NCBI GenBank assembly: GCA_905205065.1
Contig: CAJLCI010000004.1
Location: forward strand, 35,683 to 99,682
Reading direction: 5' to 3'
DNA length: 64,000 nucleotides
Source: an uncultured Eubacteriales bacterium
GTDB lineage: Bacteria; Bacillota; Clostridia; Oscillospirales; CAG-272
The stretch's first letter is position 1. Every line of letters starts with the position of its first letter. Made by a program: the position numbers and the translations under genes. Positions 28,130 to 37,778 of the stretch are shown here, in pieces. The notes beneath the pieces were generated by a model that searched no databases, had not been told where the DNA came from, and saw only the letters and a list, made by a program, of their open reading frames with translations.

Positions 28130-28320
28130 TAATTAAGCAAGCAGATATTATACTGCTTTACATTTTACATCGGATAATGCATCTTTTGTCAGTGTAACCC
28201 GCAATACTTCATGCGCAATACCGGCATAGCTATTGTTGTATTTGTTCGGTGTTAATTTATTTTAACGCTGTTATAATACAGTGTTATAATCAAAATTTAT
28301 TAAAACGGAGGACAAAACAA

Positions 28321-29571
28321 ATGATGAAAAAAATATTTTCAATCGCTCTTGCACTTGTCATGATCGCATCCTTTGCAGTCATGGCGGCTTCCTGTTCTTC
28401 AAAAACTCCCGGAGACGAAGCGGAAACAGGAGATAAGTCAGATGACGGCGATAAATCGTTCAAAGTAGGATTTATCTTTCTTCATGACAAAAACTCTACA
28501 TACGACCTTAACTTTATAAACGCTGTAGAGGCAGCTCAGGAAGCTCTTTCGCTTACAGATTCTCAGGTTATTCTAAAAACAAATATACCTGAGGGGCAGG
28601 AATGCCTCGAAGCATGCGAAGACCTTGTAGATCAGGGATGCTCTCTTATTTTTGCAGACAGCTTCGGACATGAATCTTATATGATAGAAGCAGCTCAGAA
28701 ATATCCGGATGTGGAATTCTGCCATGCTACCGGCACAAGAGCTCACACAGAAGGTCTTGATAACTACCATAACGCATTCGCGTCAATTTATGAGGGACGT
28801 TATCTCGCAGGAGTTGCAGCAGGACTTAAACTCAACGAAATGATTGAAAACGGCGATTTTTCTGCTGAAGATGCTGTTATCGGATATGTCGGTGCTTATA
28901 CATATGCTGAAGTTATATCAGGATATACATCTTTCTTCCTCGGCGCTCAGTCGGTATGCCCGACAGCAACTATGAAGGTTCAGTTTACTGGAGAATGGTA
29001 CGATGAAGCTGCCGAAAAAGAAGCTGCAAACGCTCTTATTGCAAGCGGATGTAAGCTCATTTCTCAGCACGCCGATTCAATGGGCGCTCCGACCGCGTGC
29101 GAAGCGGCAGGTGTTCCCAACGTTTCGTATAACGGCAGCACAGTAGAATCATGTCCCAATACATTTATTGTTTCTTCTGCAATTAACTGGGCTCCTTACA
29201 TGGAGTACATCATTAACTGCGCTATGAACGGAGACAAAATTGACACCGATTGGGTAGGAGACATTTCGACAAACTCCGTTGTTCTTTCGGATATCAATAC
29301 CGCTGCCGCAGCTGAAGGCACAGCTGAAAAGCTCGCGGAAGTCAAAGAAGAACTTGAAAACGGAACGCTTCATGTATTTGACGTTACAAAATTCACGGTT
29401 GACGGCAAGCAGCTCTCGGACGATCATATGGCCGATGTTGATACCGATGCAGATTACACTCCTGACACAAAGGTTGTAATTAACGGATACTTCCATGAAT
29501 CCGAATTTCGTTCAGCTCCTTATTTTGACATAAAAATAGACGGTATCGAATGCCTTAACGAAGCGTTCTGA
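28321..29571 (+). CDS. BMP-family nucleoside-binding lipoprotein
   Basis: About 416 residues, start ATG at 28321 with GGAGG upstream. The signal peptide KKIFSIALALVMIASFAVMA ends in a lipobox AASC, so it is a lipoprotein on the outer face of the membrane. BMP/PnrA features follow: KVGFIFLHDKNSTYDLNF, CEDLVDQGCSLIFADSFG and the ligand-region VIGYVGAYTYAEVISGY. PnrA-type proteins bind purine nucleosides. The ATPase and two permeases of the importer follow on the same strand, and adenine deaminase precedes, supporting purine uptake. It is separated from the ATPase gene by a strong terminator, giving excess binding protein over the membrane parts. Confidence 0.93.
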   Translation: MMKKIFSIALALVMIASFAVMAASCSSKTPGDEAETGDKSDDGDKSFKVGFIFLHDKNSTYDLNFINAVEAAQEALSLTDSQVILKTNIPEGQECLEACEDLVDQGCSLIFADSFGHESYMIEAAQKYPDVEFCHATGTRAHTEGLDNYHNAFASIYEGRYLAGVAAGLKLNEMIENGDFSAEDAVIGYVGAYTYAEVISGYTSFFLGAQSVCPTATMKVQFTGEWYDEAAEKEAANALIASGCKLISQHADSMGAPTACEAAGVPNVSYNGSTVESCPNTFIVSSAINWAPYMEYIINCAMNGDKIDTDWVGDISTNSVVLSDINTAAAAEGTAEKLAEVKEELENGTLHVFDVTKFTVDGKQLSDDHMADVDTDADYTPDTKVVINGYFHESEFRSAPYFDIKIDGIECLNEAF

Positions 29572-29628
29572 TTTTAATACCCGAACAGATAAATCGCATG
29601 GAATGCGGTTTGCCGGCGTGTTTTTCAG

Positions 29629-29656
29629 GGGCGGGGCGACTGCCCCGCCCTTTTTT
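29629..29656 (+). terminator. Strong terminator after the binding lipoprotein
   Basis: GGGCGGGGC (29629-29637) pairs with GCCCCGCCC (29642-29650), 4-nt loop, six Ts. Confidence 0.95.
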
Positions 29657-29955
29657 AATTTTGTATCCGACAAATTAATTTAATAAAAGACAAAGCATCG
29701 CTGCAAAGCGTTTTTGACAGCAAAATATTATTTGAGAAGTTTGATAAATCAAGCGCGGCAGTAAACTTTTATATGAAGAACAATAACCTGAACTGTCACC
29801 TGATGAATCCGCACGTCTGTTACCCCTGAAATGCTTGTTTCCTGAAACACAACGGCAAACGGCACCATACAGGACAAACAGAAATGGATATTTATTTTTT
29901 AATTAAGTATTTTTACAGTCTGATTCACTAAGAATTTCAAATTGGAGGTAACGGT
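29657..29955. other. Gene-free leader of the nucleoside transporter ATPase gene
   Basis: About 300 bases without a supportable protein frame. No clear promoter pair or known riboswitch core was recognised, and only short imperfect hairpins are visible. A GGAGGT precedes the GTG start at 29956. Confidence 0.4.
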
Positions 29956-31584
29956 GTGAACAATGCTGTTGCTATTGAGCTAAAGCATGTAACGAAAAAA
30001 TTCGGACATGTTATTGCTAATTATAATGTAGATCTTGACGTCCGAAATGGTGAAATTCTTGCCATTTTAGGAGAAAACGGAAGTGGAAAAACCACACTTA
30101 TGAATATGATTTCCGGAATTTATTTTCCGGATGACGGTCAGATTTTTGTAGGCGGAGAAGAGGTTGTAATTCGTTCTCCCAAGGACGCGTTCCGTTATAA
30201 AATAGGAATGATTCACCAGCATTTTAAGCTTGTTGATGTATTTACAGCTACCGAAAATATTATACTCGGAATAGAGGATGGAAAAAAATTTTCAATTTCA
30301 GAGGCAAAAAAGAGAATTACAGAAATCACCGAACGGTACGGCTTTAAAATTGAACCGGATAAAAAGATATATGAAATGTCGGTATCGGAAAAACAAACGG
30401 TAGAAATAATTAAGGTACTGTACAGAGGAGCTGATATACTTATTCTCGACGAACCCACAGCGGTTCTTACCCCTCAGGAAACCGACCGTCTTTTTTCTGT
30501 TCTCAAACGAATGCGCTCTGAAGGAAAATCAGTAATAATTATCACGCATAAGCTTCACGAGGTTCTTGAAATTTCAGACCGCGTTGCTGTTCTCTGCAAA
30601 GGACAACACGTGGCTACTGTAGAAACCCGCGAAACGGATGAAGCTAAACTCACAGAAATGATGGTAGGCAAGAAAATAACGCTCAATATTGAGCGCACCG
30701 AGCCCAAAAACGTCTGTGACCGCCTTATAGTAAAGCACGTCAGCTTTACCGGAACAGACGGCTTGAAAATTCTTGACGATATATCCTTCGAGGCACGCTC
30801 CGGCGAAATTCTCGGCATAGCGGGCATAGCGGGGAGCGGCCAGCGAGAACTGCTCGAAGCTATTGCGGGACTGCAGCGGCTTGACGACGGTGAAATATTA
30901 TATTCAGATCCCAAAAGCGGAAATTCGGTAAATCTGCGTGACCGTACGCCGATTCAGATACGAGAACTCGGAGTACGTTTGTCGTTTGTTCCGGAGGATC
31001 GTCTCGGTATGGGACTTGTCGGAAACATGAATATAATTGACAATATGATGCTCCGCAGTTACCGAAAAGGCAAATCGCTGTTTCTCAACCGAAAAAAACC
31101 GCACAGTCTTGCGGATCAGATAATCGAAAGTTTACAGGTTGTCACTCCGAGCGCATATACTCCGGTACGGAAATTATCCGGCGGAAATGTACAAAAGGTA
31201 CTTGTCGGACGTGAAATCTCTTCCGCGCCGTCAGTTCTTATGACCGCATACCCAGTACGCGGACTTGATATCAACTCATCATATACAATATACAATCTGC
31301 TGACAAAGCAAAAAGAATCCGGTGTTGCCGTAATATTTGTCGGAGAAGATCTTGACGTTCTGATTGAGCTTTGCGACAGAATCATGGTAATCAATTCGGG
31401 CAGAATTACCGGCATCGTAGACGGAAGAAATGCAAAAAAGGAAGAAATAGGTTTCCTTATGACAAAAAACAAAAAAAGCAATCTGAGCATTGATAAAAGA
31501 GACGACGCAGACAATAATTCCGGAGAAGAAAGCCTCCGCCCGGAAAAAACAATCAAGGCAGGTGAATCCGATGGCAGCAACTAA
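29956..31584 (+). CDS. Nucleoside ABC transporter ATPase (two ATP-binding domains)
   Basis: A 542-residue tandem ATPase of the sugar/nucleoside (RbsA/NupA) type. It starts at GTG 29956 with GGAGGT ahead. Domain 1 has Walker A GENGSGKTT, signature-region MSVSEKQTVEIIKVLYRGADILILDEPTAVLTPQE and H-loop ITHK. Domain 2 has a degenerate Walker A GIAGIAGSGQRE, signature LSGGNVQKVLVGREI and a Walker B region VLMTAYPVRGLDI, in which the usual DEP has become TAYP as is common in this family. It energises import together with the two permeases that follow. Its end overlaps the next gene by 14 bases. Confidence 0.94.
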   Translation: MNNAVAIELKHVTKKFGHVIANYNVDLDVRNGEILAILGENGSGKTTLMNMISGIYFPDDGQIFVGGEEVVIRSPKDAFRYKIGMIHQHFKLVDVFTATENIILGIEDGKKFSISEAKKRITEITERYGFKIEPDKKIYEMSVSEKQTVEIIKVLYRGADILILDEPTAVLTPQETDRLFSVLKRMRSEGKSVIIITHKLHEVLEISDRVAVLCKGQHVATVETRETDEAKLTEMMVGKKITLNIERTEPKNVCDRLIVKHVSFTGTDGLKILDDISFEARSGEILGIAGIAGSGQRELLEAIAGLQRLDDGEILYSDPKSGNSVNLRDRTPIQIRELGVRLSFVPEDRLGMGLVGNMNIIDNMMLRSYRKGKSLFLNRKKPHSLADQIIESLQVVTPSAYTPVRKLSGGNVQKVLVGREISSAPSVLMTAYPVRGLDINSSYTIYNLLTKQKESGVAVIFVGEDLDVLIELCDRIMVINSGRITGIVDGRNAKKEEIGFLMTKNKKSNLSIDKRDDADNNSGEESLRPEKTIKAGESDGSN

Positions 31585-32686
31585 AAATATTGAAAAGGAA
31601 ATCCGGGAACCGTTTATTCATATAACAAAACGCGACGAAATGCCGTGGTGGCAGTCATGGCTTGTTAGAATAACAGCGGTTTTACTTGCGCTCATCGTAT
31701 CCGGAGCCGTTACAATAATGCTGACCGGACAAAATCCGCTCGAAGTTTATGCCACAATGTTTAAGGGAGCCTTCGGTACCACACGCAGAATCTGGCAGCT
31801 TATGCAGAATGTAGCCCTTCTGCTTTGTATTGCACTGGCCGTTACTCCTGCGTTTAAAATGCGCTTTTGGAATATCGGCGCAGAGGGTCAGGTACTTATA
31901 GGAGGACTTGCGGCGGCAGCCTGTATGATTATACTCGGAAGCAAGCTTCCCATTTGGCTGCTTATGACAGTTATGGTTGTCTGTTCAATTGCGGCCGGCG
32001 CAATATGGGGAATCATTCCGGCAGTATGCAAAGCAAGCTGGGGTACAAATGAAACACTCTTTACATTAATGATGAACTATGTAGCAATGCAGCTTATTCA
32101 ATACTGTATTGTAAAATGGGAAGTTCCAAAGGGCTCTGGAAAAATCGGAATTATAAATCAGTCCGGTCATGAAGGATGGTTTCCATCACTTTTTGGTCAG
32201 GATTATGCCATTAATATTATAATCGTCATCGCAATTCTAATTATAATGTATGTGTATCTTAATTTCAGCAAACACGGCTATGAGCTTTCGGTTGTCGGAG
32301 AAAGCGAAAATACCGCACGCTATGTTGGTATCAACGTAAAAAAAACAATTGTACGCACTATGGCGCTTTCAGGCGCGATATGCGGAATTGCCGGCCTTAT
32401 TCTTGTAGCGGGAACTAATCACACAATTGCGACAACGACGGCAGACGGACGGGGCTTTACTGCAATCATGGTATCATGGCTTGCAAAATTCAATCCTATT
32501 TATATGATACTGACTTCATTCCTTCTCGTATTTTTAGACCGCGGAGCGAGTGAAATCGCAACAGTTTTTCGTTTAAACGAGGCATTTGCTGATATAATTT
32601 CCGGAATTATTCTGTTTTTCATAATCGGGAGTGAATTTTTTATAAACTATAAGCTTGTAAGGCGCGCTCATAAGGAGGAAAAATAA
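31571..32686 (+). CDS. Nucleoside ABC transporter permease 1
   Basis: About 371 residues, start ATG 31571 with AGGTG upstream, overlapping the ATPase gene. Basic N-terminus, then about eight to ten membrane helices. Motifs of the BPD_transp_2/NupB-type permease are FKMRFWNIGAEGQVLIGGL and YVGINVKKTIVRTMALSGAICGIAGL. The IGAEGQ and GAICGIAG stretches are diagnostic for this nucleoside/BMP-associated branch. The next gene begins directly after its stop. Confidence 0.94.
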   Translation: MAATKNIEKEIREPFIHITKRDEMPWWQSWLVRITAVLLALIVSGAVTIMLTGQNPLEVYATMFKGAFGTTRRIWQLMQNVALLLCIALAVTPAFKMRFWNIGAEGQVLIGGLAAAACMIILGSKLPIWLLMTVMVVCSIAAGAIWGIIPAVCKASWGTNETLFTLMMNYVAMQLIQYCIVKWEVPKGSGKIGIINQSGHEGWFPSLFGQDYAINIIIVIAILIIMYVYLNFSKHGYELSVVGESENTARYVGINVKKTIVRTMALSGAICGIAGLILVAGTNHTIATTTADGRGFTAIMVSWLAKFNPIYMILTSFLLVFLDRGASEIATVFRLNEAFADIISGIILFFIIGSEFFINYKLVRRAHKEEK

Positions 32687-33676
32687 ATGATTATTTCAAC
32701 TGTTCTTCAGCGTGCAATTGTTCAGGGAATACCGCTTCTTTATGGTTCGACCGGAGAGATTATAACTGAAAAATCCGGTAATTTAAACCTCGGAATTCCC
32801 GGCGTCATGTATGTCGGCAGTATATGCGGAGTTATCGGAGCATTCCTCTATGAACAGTCAGTACCCGCCGCAGAACCCCTCAATGCATTTCTTGCAATTG
32901 CAATTCCTATTCTTTCGTCTATAATCGGATCTACTCTTATGGGGCTTATTTATTGCTTTTTAACCGTTACTCTGAGAGCAAACCAAAACGTCACCGGGCT
33001 TGCGCTCACCACATTCGGAATAGGCTTCGGCAACTTTTTCGGAGGCTCCCTTGCAAGTCTTACGGGAAGTCAAACCGCATCGGTTTCTCTTATAAAGACA
33101 AGCAATTTCTTCCGTGCACATCTACCGTTCGCAGAGAAACTCGGCTGGTTCGGAGAAATTTTCCTTTCATACGGCTTTCTTGCATACCTTGCCGTAATCA
33201 TAGCTTTGTTTTCCGCTTTCTTTTTTAAACACACAAGAATCGGGCTTCAGCTTCGCGCTGTAGGTGAAAATCCCGCAACAGCAGACGCGGCCGGAATAAA
33301 TGTCAGCCTTTATAAATATATCGCCACCTGCGTCGGAAGTGTAATCGCCGGGCTCGGAGGTCTCTACTATGTAATGGATTATACAATGGGCGTTTGGTCC
33401 AATAACGGATTCGGAGACAGGGGATGGCTTGCAATAGCTCTTGTAATTTTCGCGATTTGGAAACCAGATATCGGCATTATCGGTTCAATCCTTTTTGGAG
33501 GACTTTACATTGTATATCTCTTTATTCCGGGGTTAAGCAGAAGTTCTCAGGAGCTCTTTAAAATGCTTCCGTATGTTGTTACGATTGTGGTATTAGTAGC
33601 TACAAGCATCAGGAGAAAACGTGAAAATCAACCGCCGGCAAGTCTCGGTCTGGCATATTTCCGTGAAGAAAGGTAG
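32687..33676 (+). CDS. Nucleoside ABC transporter permease 2
   Basis: A 329-residue permease whose ATG abuts the stop codon of permease 1, with AAGGAGG inside the end of that gene. Motifs are YGSTGEIITEKSGNLNLGIP, TGLALTTFGIGFGNFFGG and AVGENPATADAAGINVSLYK, typical of the NupC partner in PnrA-linked importers. Last gene of the operon, followed by a terminator. Together with the lipoprotein at 28321 it completes the four-gene importer. Confidence 0.94.
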   Translation: MIISTVLQRAIVQGIPLLYGSTGEIITEKSGNLNLGIPGVMYVGSICGVIGAFLYEQSVPAAEPLNAFLAIAIPILSSIIGSTLMGLIYCFLTVTLRANQNVTGLALTTFGIGFGNFFGGSLASLTGSQTASVSLIKTSNFFRAHLPFAEKLGWFGEIFLSYGFLAYLAVIIALFSAFFFKHTRIGLQLRAVGENPATADAAGINVSLYKYIATCVGSVIAGLGGLYYVMDYTMGVWSNNGFGDRGWLAIALVIFAIWKPDIGIIGSILFGGLYIVYLFIPGLSRSSQELFKMLPYVVTIVVLVATSIRRKRENQPPASLGLAYFREER

Positions 33677-33704
33677 AAAAAAACAGATAGAAATACTATT
33701 AAAT

Positions 33705-33753
33705 AGCTCGGTGTTCCCATGAAAAACAAGTCTGGGAATGCCGAGTTATTTTA
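33705..33753 (+). terminator. Terminator of the nucleoside transporter operon
   Basis: Arms 33705-33719 and 33733-33747 pair over most positions (AGCTCGG and TTCCCA blocks), followed by ATTTTA. Confidence 0.8.
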
Positions 33754-33811
33754 AATTTGTAAAAATAAACGGTAAGAGTCAGATTATAAAGCCAAGAAAT
33801 TTTCGGTAAAA

Positions 33812-35104
33812 CTAAAGTTTTGACATTTTTCTGCGCCAAAATCTGATACAAACCAAAGATATAACCACGCCAAGCAAAGAAATGACAGCAAAGGAAAGAA
33901 TCGTAACGCTCCATCCTCCGTACTCGGAAATCAGACCGACAGAAATTCCCGAACACGAGGCACCGGCATATGAAAAAGCGTTGAGCATTCCGGATATGCT
34001 GGAAACCTTTCCGATTCGCTTATATCTAAGCGGTATAAACGTCATAAGCATAGTATTCGCACCGGTCGTCGCCATCATAATAAATGCAAGCAATATAATA
34101 GATATCCACCTGAAAAAAGCGCCTGTTACACCTATAGCTGTAAAAATACAGATAGGCACAAAACACAGCATTGCAATTCCGTACATTAACGCAGTCACAG
34201 ATATTTCATCAAGATGCATCTTGGAATAAAAAAATTCGGAAAGATATGCTCCGGCTACATTCAACAATGGAATTAAAGACATAAGCAAAGCCGTAAAAGA
34301 CGCTGATACTTCAAAGTATTCACTTATAAATGTAGGCGTCCAAAGATCAAGTCCATCCTTCAAAACGCCGTTGCACATTACTGCGGCGATTATCAAAAGC
34401 ATTTCAAATGAAAATATTAAGGAAAACAGCCCCGCTCCCATACTATTTGTATATGACGCCGCAATGTCAGACGTCTCGACGGATTCCCCGCAGTTCTTTG
34501 AAATATATTCGATATACCCGGTCATACGGTTTGCCGAAACTATAAAAACAATTGCGGCAGCAATACAAACCGAACCGCATATTAAAAAAACAGTTCTCCA
34601 TCCGGAAAAGCGAAGAGAAAGCGTTGCAATCAGATATGTAATTACAGAGCCAAGAGGAACTGTAACCGATAAATTTACGCCTGCACGTTCAACGCGCTCC
34701 GGAGGAAGCCACTGAGCAATACACTTTATCACTGCAGACCACAGCATAGAGCAAAATATTCCGCAAATACACCATATAACAGGAACAATCGAAGAAAACC
34801 GATTAAATGCCATACTTATATTAGCCGCACCGGCTCCCAGCAATCCGACAGTAATCATAAATGATGGAGAGACTCGGTCAGAAATCAGTCCGCTTATAAA
34901 TTGTCCGACAGCATATACAACAAGGAATGCAGTTCCTGCCGCACCTCCCGTAACCTTATCAATAAATCCCTCTGAAATCATCGCGGAAAGGCAAACGGAA
35001 AGATTCTTTCTTCCGACATATATGGCAGTATAAGCTAACACACAGAGCAAAAAAACTCTGCGTGCTCCGCAGTCAATCTGTTTTTTTGAAAAAGTCATAT
35101 TCAT
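33812..35104 (-). CDS. MFS transporter, organophosphate/phosphate antiporter-like
   Basis: About 430 residues with 12 predicted helices. The opening RVFLLCVLAYTAIYVGRKNLSVCLSAMI resembles the GlpT/UhpT/UhpC group (Y..Y..R.N pattern), and GQFISGLISDRVSP is the MFS loop 2-3 motif. It would exchange a phosphorylated or small organic solute for phosphate or protons. The substrate is not deducible from the sequence. ATG at 35104 is chosen; a TTG six bases upstream and an ATG six bases downstream are alternatives. It is a single gene between two terminators. Confidence 0.85.
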   Translation of the reverse strand: MNMTFSKKQIDCGARRVFLLCVLAYTAIYVGRKNLSVCLSAMISEGFIDKVTGGAAGTAFLVVYAVGQFISGLISDRVSPSFMITVGLLGAGAANISMAFNRFSSIVPVIWCICGIFCSMLWSAVIKCIAQWLPPERVERAGVNLSVTVPLGSVITYLIATLSLRFSGWRTVFLICGSVCIAAAIVFIVSANRMTGYIEYISKNCGESVETSDIAASYTNSMGAGLFSLIFSFEMLLIIAAVMCNGVLKDGLDLWTPTFISEYFEVSASFTALLMSLIPLLNVAGAYLSEFFYSKMHLDEISVTALMYGIAMLCFVPICIFTAIGVTGAFFRWISIILLAFIMMATTGANTMLMTFIPLRYKRIGKVSSISGMLNAFSYAGASCSGISVGLISEYGGWSVTILSFAVISLLGVVISLVCIRFWRRKMSKL

Positions 35105-35171
35105 TCTCAACCCAGTCCTCTATTATTCTGAACAGAAAAATCCATGCATTTTTAACTACACAAAAAGTAAA

Positions 35172-35206
35172 AAATTTCACCGCATTTAATTAATGAGGTG
35201 AAATTT
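35172..35206 (-). terminator. Terminator of the polysaccharide dehydratase gene
   Basis: Arms AAATTTCACC (35172-35181) and GGTGAAATTT (35197-35206). On the minus strand a T-run follows. Confidence 0.8.
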
Positions 35207-35239
35207 ATATATTTTTACATAGTGTAATGCTTTCAGCAG

Positions 35240-37156
35240 TCAAACGTTCATCTGCAATTTTTTCATTTCATCTGAACTTTCGGCTGCACAGTTAATCTCA
35301 TTAGGCTCATGGAAAGTAGGAACAACATTTGCTATTGCGTACCTTATATAAGATCTCTCCGCACCGGCTTCGACCGCGGCAACTGCGTCATTCAATATTT
35401 TGATTTTTTCGTCTACCGCAGAACGTGAAAGCGCCACATCCTTTTCAATAAATATCATATTGTTTTCGGTTTTGGTAAGATGTTCGGTTTTCATAAGAAG
35501 CTCTTCATAAAGCTTTTCACCCGGACGCAGTCCGACTTCTTCAATTTTTATATCGATATTGGGCTCCAACCCGGACAGCTTAATCATATTTACCGCCAAA
35601 TCATAAATCCTGACAGGTTTGCCCATATCGAGAACAAAAAGCTCACCCTTTTTCGCCATAGCGCCTGTCTGCATGACAAGCTGGCTGGCTTCCGGAATTG
35701 TCATAAAGTAACGTATGATTCTTTTATCTGTTATTGTAACGGGACCTCCGTCTGCAATCTGCTGTTTGAACAACGGTATTACAGAGCCGTTAGAGCCGAG
35801 TACGTTTCCGAACCTGACAGCCGCAAACGAAGTCTTGCTGTCGACACGGCTTTGAACAATCATCTCGCAAAGACGTTTTGACGCACCCATTATATTCGTA
35901 GGATTGACCGCTTTATCAGTTGATATAAGAATAAATTTTTCAGTTTCGTATTTTTCCGCCATATCGGCAACATTGTATGTTCCGATTACGTTATTTTTTA
36001 TTGCCTCACATCCGCTGTACTCCATAAGTGGTACATGCTTATGTGCAGCCGCATGAAAAACAATATCGGGACGATAGCTTTTAAATATACAATCAAGGCG
36101 CTTTCTGTCACGAACCGAAGCGATTTCCACCGCGAGATTTATATTTTCGCCGTAATCACGATAAAGTTCTTGCTGAATATCATAAGCATTATTCTCATAA
36201 ATATCAAGAATGATAAGCTTTTCAGGAGCGCAAGCCGCCACCTGACGACAAAGCTCGCTGCCGATAGATCCTCCGCCCCCTGTAACCAGAACCGTTTTTC
36301 CTGCATAGTAATCCTTTACAGCACAGTCTTCTAAACTCAATGGTTTGCGGAAAAGAAGGTCTTCAATCTGAAAATCCCTTATAACACGTTTTTTCGGTTT
36401 ACCGGTAAATTCTCGGATTGGTGTATCATAAATCTTTATTTGACAGCCTGTTTTGCTATAGAAATTATACAGCCAGGTGGCAAGATCGCTGTCAAGATTG
36501 TTAATTGCAATAAAAATTTCACTTACCGAATACTTTTTAATAAGCGCAGCAACATCATCCCCGTCATGAAAAACAGGTATTCCGGAAACACGACTGCCCG
36601 CCTTTGTCATGTCGTTATCTATAAAAAATACAGGCCTGTAGTTTGAACGGGAATTAAGTCTAAGATCGTCAACAAGAAAAACGCCAAGCTGTCCCGCGCC
36701 GACAATCGCAACGTTTTCCATCAAGCGGTCCGACTCATTTCTATTTATATGCTTATAAATCAGACGGTAACAAAACCTTGATGTCAGCGCAACAATCAGG
36801 TTTAACGAAACAACAAATGCTATGTGCCATATACCTTCCCAAGTTCCTATAATCGCCGAGAGAAGCAAAGTAAGAACCATTCCACAAAAGTCAGATATTA
36901 CAAGATTCAGATTAGCATATGTATTCGTATATCTCCAGATATTGACGTACACTCTGAAAATCACACGGGCTGAAAAAACGGAAACAGCCAAAAGTATAGA
37001 ATTCCTTATAAATAAACCGTCGTCAGGAGCGTTTATATAGTGGCTGTATAATGCAAAAATATAATAAAAAAGATCAATCAATATAAAACATATAACGTCA
37101 AAAATAAACAGCACAATTTTTCTGCTTTTTCCAGTCAACAGTTTTCGAAAATCCAT
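35240..37156 (-). CDS. PglF/WbpM/CapD-like membrane UDP-sugar 4,6-dehydratase
   Basis: 638 residues of the long form. Four N-terminal membrane helices (about 15-125) are followed by a Rossmann-like CoA-binding-type domain (about 145-260, with VAIVGAGQLGVFLVDDL), then an extended SDR domain (about 290-580). The SDR domain has the cofactor motif VTGGGGSIGSELCRQ, AAHKHVPLME and the catalytic-region ISTDKAVNPTNIMGASKR, in which the usual YxxxK tyrosine is replaced as in this subfamily. The enzyme makes UDP-4-keto-6-deoxy sugars for surface glycans. GAGG precedes the ATG. Functionally it pairs with glf and the LCP ligase, although 30 kb away. Confidence 0.93.
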   Translation of the reverse strand: MDFRKLLTGKSRKIVLFIFDVICFILIDLFYYIFALYSHYINAPDDGLFIRNSILLAVSVFSARVIFRVYVNIWRYTNTYANLNLVISDFCGMVLTLLLSAIIGTWEGIWHIAFVVSLNLIVALTSRFCYRLIYKHINRNESDRLMENVAIVGAGQLGVFLVDDLRLNSRSNYRPVFFIDNDMTKAGSRVSGIPVFHDGDDVAALIKKYSVSEIFIAINNLDSDLATWLYNFYSKTGCQIKIYDTPIREFTGKPKKRVIRDFQIEDLLFRKPLSLEDCAVKDYYAGKTVLVTGGGGSIGSELCRQVAACAPEKLIILDIYENNAYDIQQELYRDYGENINLAVEIASVRDRKRLDCIFKSYRPDIVFHAAAHKHVPLMEYSGCEAIKNNVIGTYNVADMAEKYETEKFILISTDKAVNPTNIMGASKRLCEMIVQSRVDSKTSFAAVRFGNVLGSNGSVIPLFKQQIADGGPVTITDKRIIRYFMTIPEASQLVMQTGAMAKKGELFVLDMGKPVRIYDLAVNMIKLSGLEPNIDIKIEEVGLRPGEKLYEELLMKTEHLTKTENNMIFIEKDVALSRSAVDEKIKILNDAVAAVEAGAERSYIRYAIANVVPTFHEPNEINCAAESSDEMKKLQMNV

Positions 37157-37477
37157 TGCAAATCCTCATAATATCTATAAAAATATATTTGTCTATCCAG
37201 TCGGAAAACAAAAAAAATTATGCTTTCCACTAAAGCTCTGACCATTCTCGTATATAAAATAAAAAAATAATTATTATTAATAATTATTAATAATATTATA
37301 ACTTTCAAGATGAAAAAAGTCAATACCATATAGCCATCCATTTTATTCTTTTTTGAATAAAATATCATTTTTTTATGCTTTCTTTATACATATACCATTT
37401 TTACACATACTTATACATTTTCAGTAAGTAACGAATACCTGCAATAAGACATTTAAGTTCAAAAAGAATCAAAGTTT

Positions 37478-37645
37478 CGTCATAATGCATTCCGATAATG
37501 GATTGTACTTACACCTTAAAAGCAAATGGAGCGCGTCACCTATAGAGGCAAACGACTTTACATGCAAGTGCCTTTACACGTTATCTTTACACACTAATAC
37601 CTTTTACAGCAGTCTTCAAAGTCAAACGTCTTGCAAACATAAATA
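37478..37645 (+). repeat. Dispersed structured repeat, copy D (most diverged)
   Basis: Shares GGATTGTACTTAC with the GATTGTACC segment of copy C, and has AAATGGAGCG downstream. A run of at least four 13-17-nt units of the AACGACTTTACA / AAGTGCCTTTACAC / AATACCTTTTACAG type lies between about 37548 and 37610. The core helix is less clear than in A-C. It lies 40-200 bases upstream of the promoter of the DUF3842 gene. The remaining flanks of this 620-base gap are AT-rich with no gene. Confidence 0.5.
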
Positions 37646-37685
37646 TCTTATGTTTAATAAAAAATATTTTCATATAGATATACTG

Positions 37686-37714
37686 TTGATTTATAAACTC
37701 CTTTATGCTATAAT
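37686..37714 (+). promoter_or_regulatory. Promoter of the DUF3842 gene
   Basis: TTGATT (37686-37691), 17 bases, TATAAT (37709-37714), 65 bases before the ATG. Confidence 0.75.
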
Positions 37715-37778
37715 TCTTTAATAGAATATAAAGGCAGTCATACCAATATATTCACAGCACCGATGGAGGTCAGCCATT

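Noticed and set aside
28130..28320. Purine riboswitch before the BMP lipoprotein
   Set aside because: Location fits but the conserved three-way junction bases and loop motifs could not be found.
29691..29880. Fifth copy of the dispersed structured element
   Set aside because: Some AAG-rich and TTTGACAG-like words recur, but neither the opening segment nor the core helix nor the CTTTACAG units are present.
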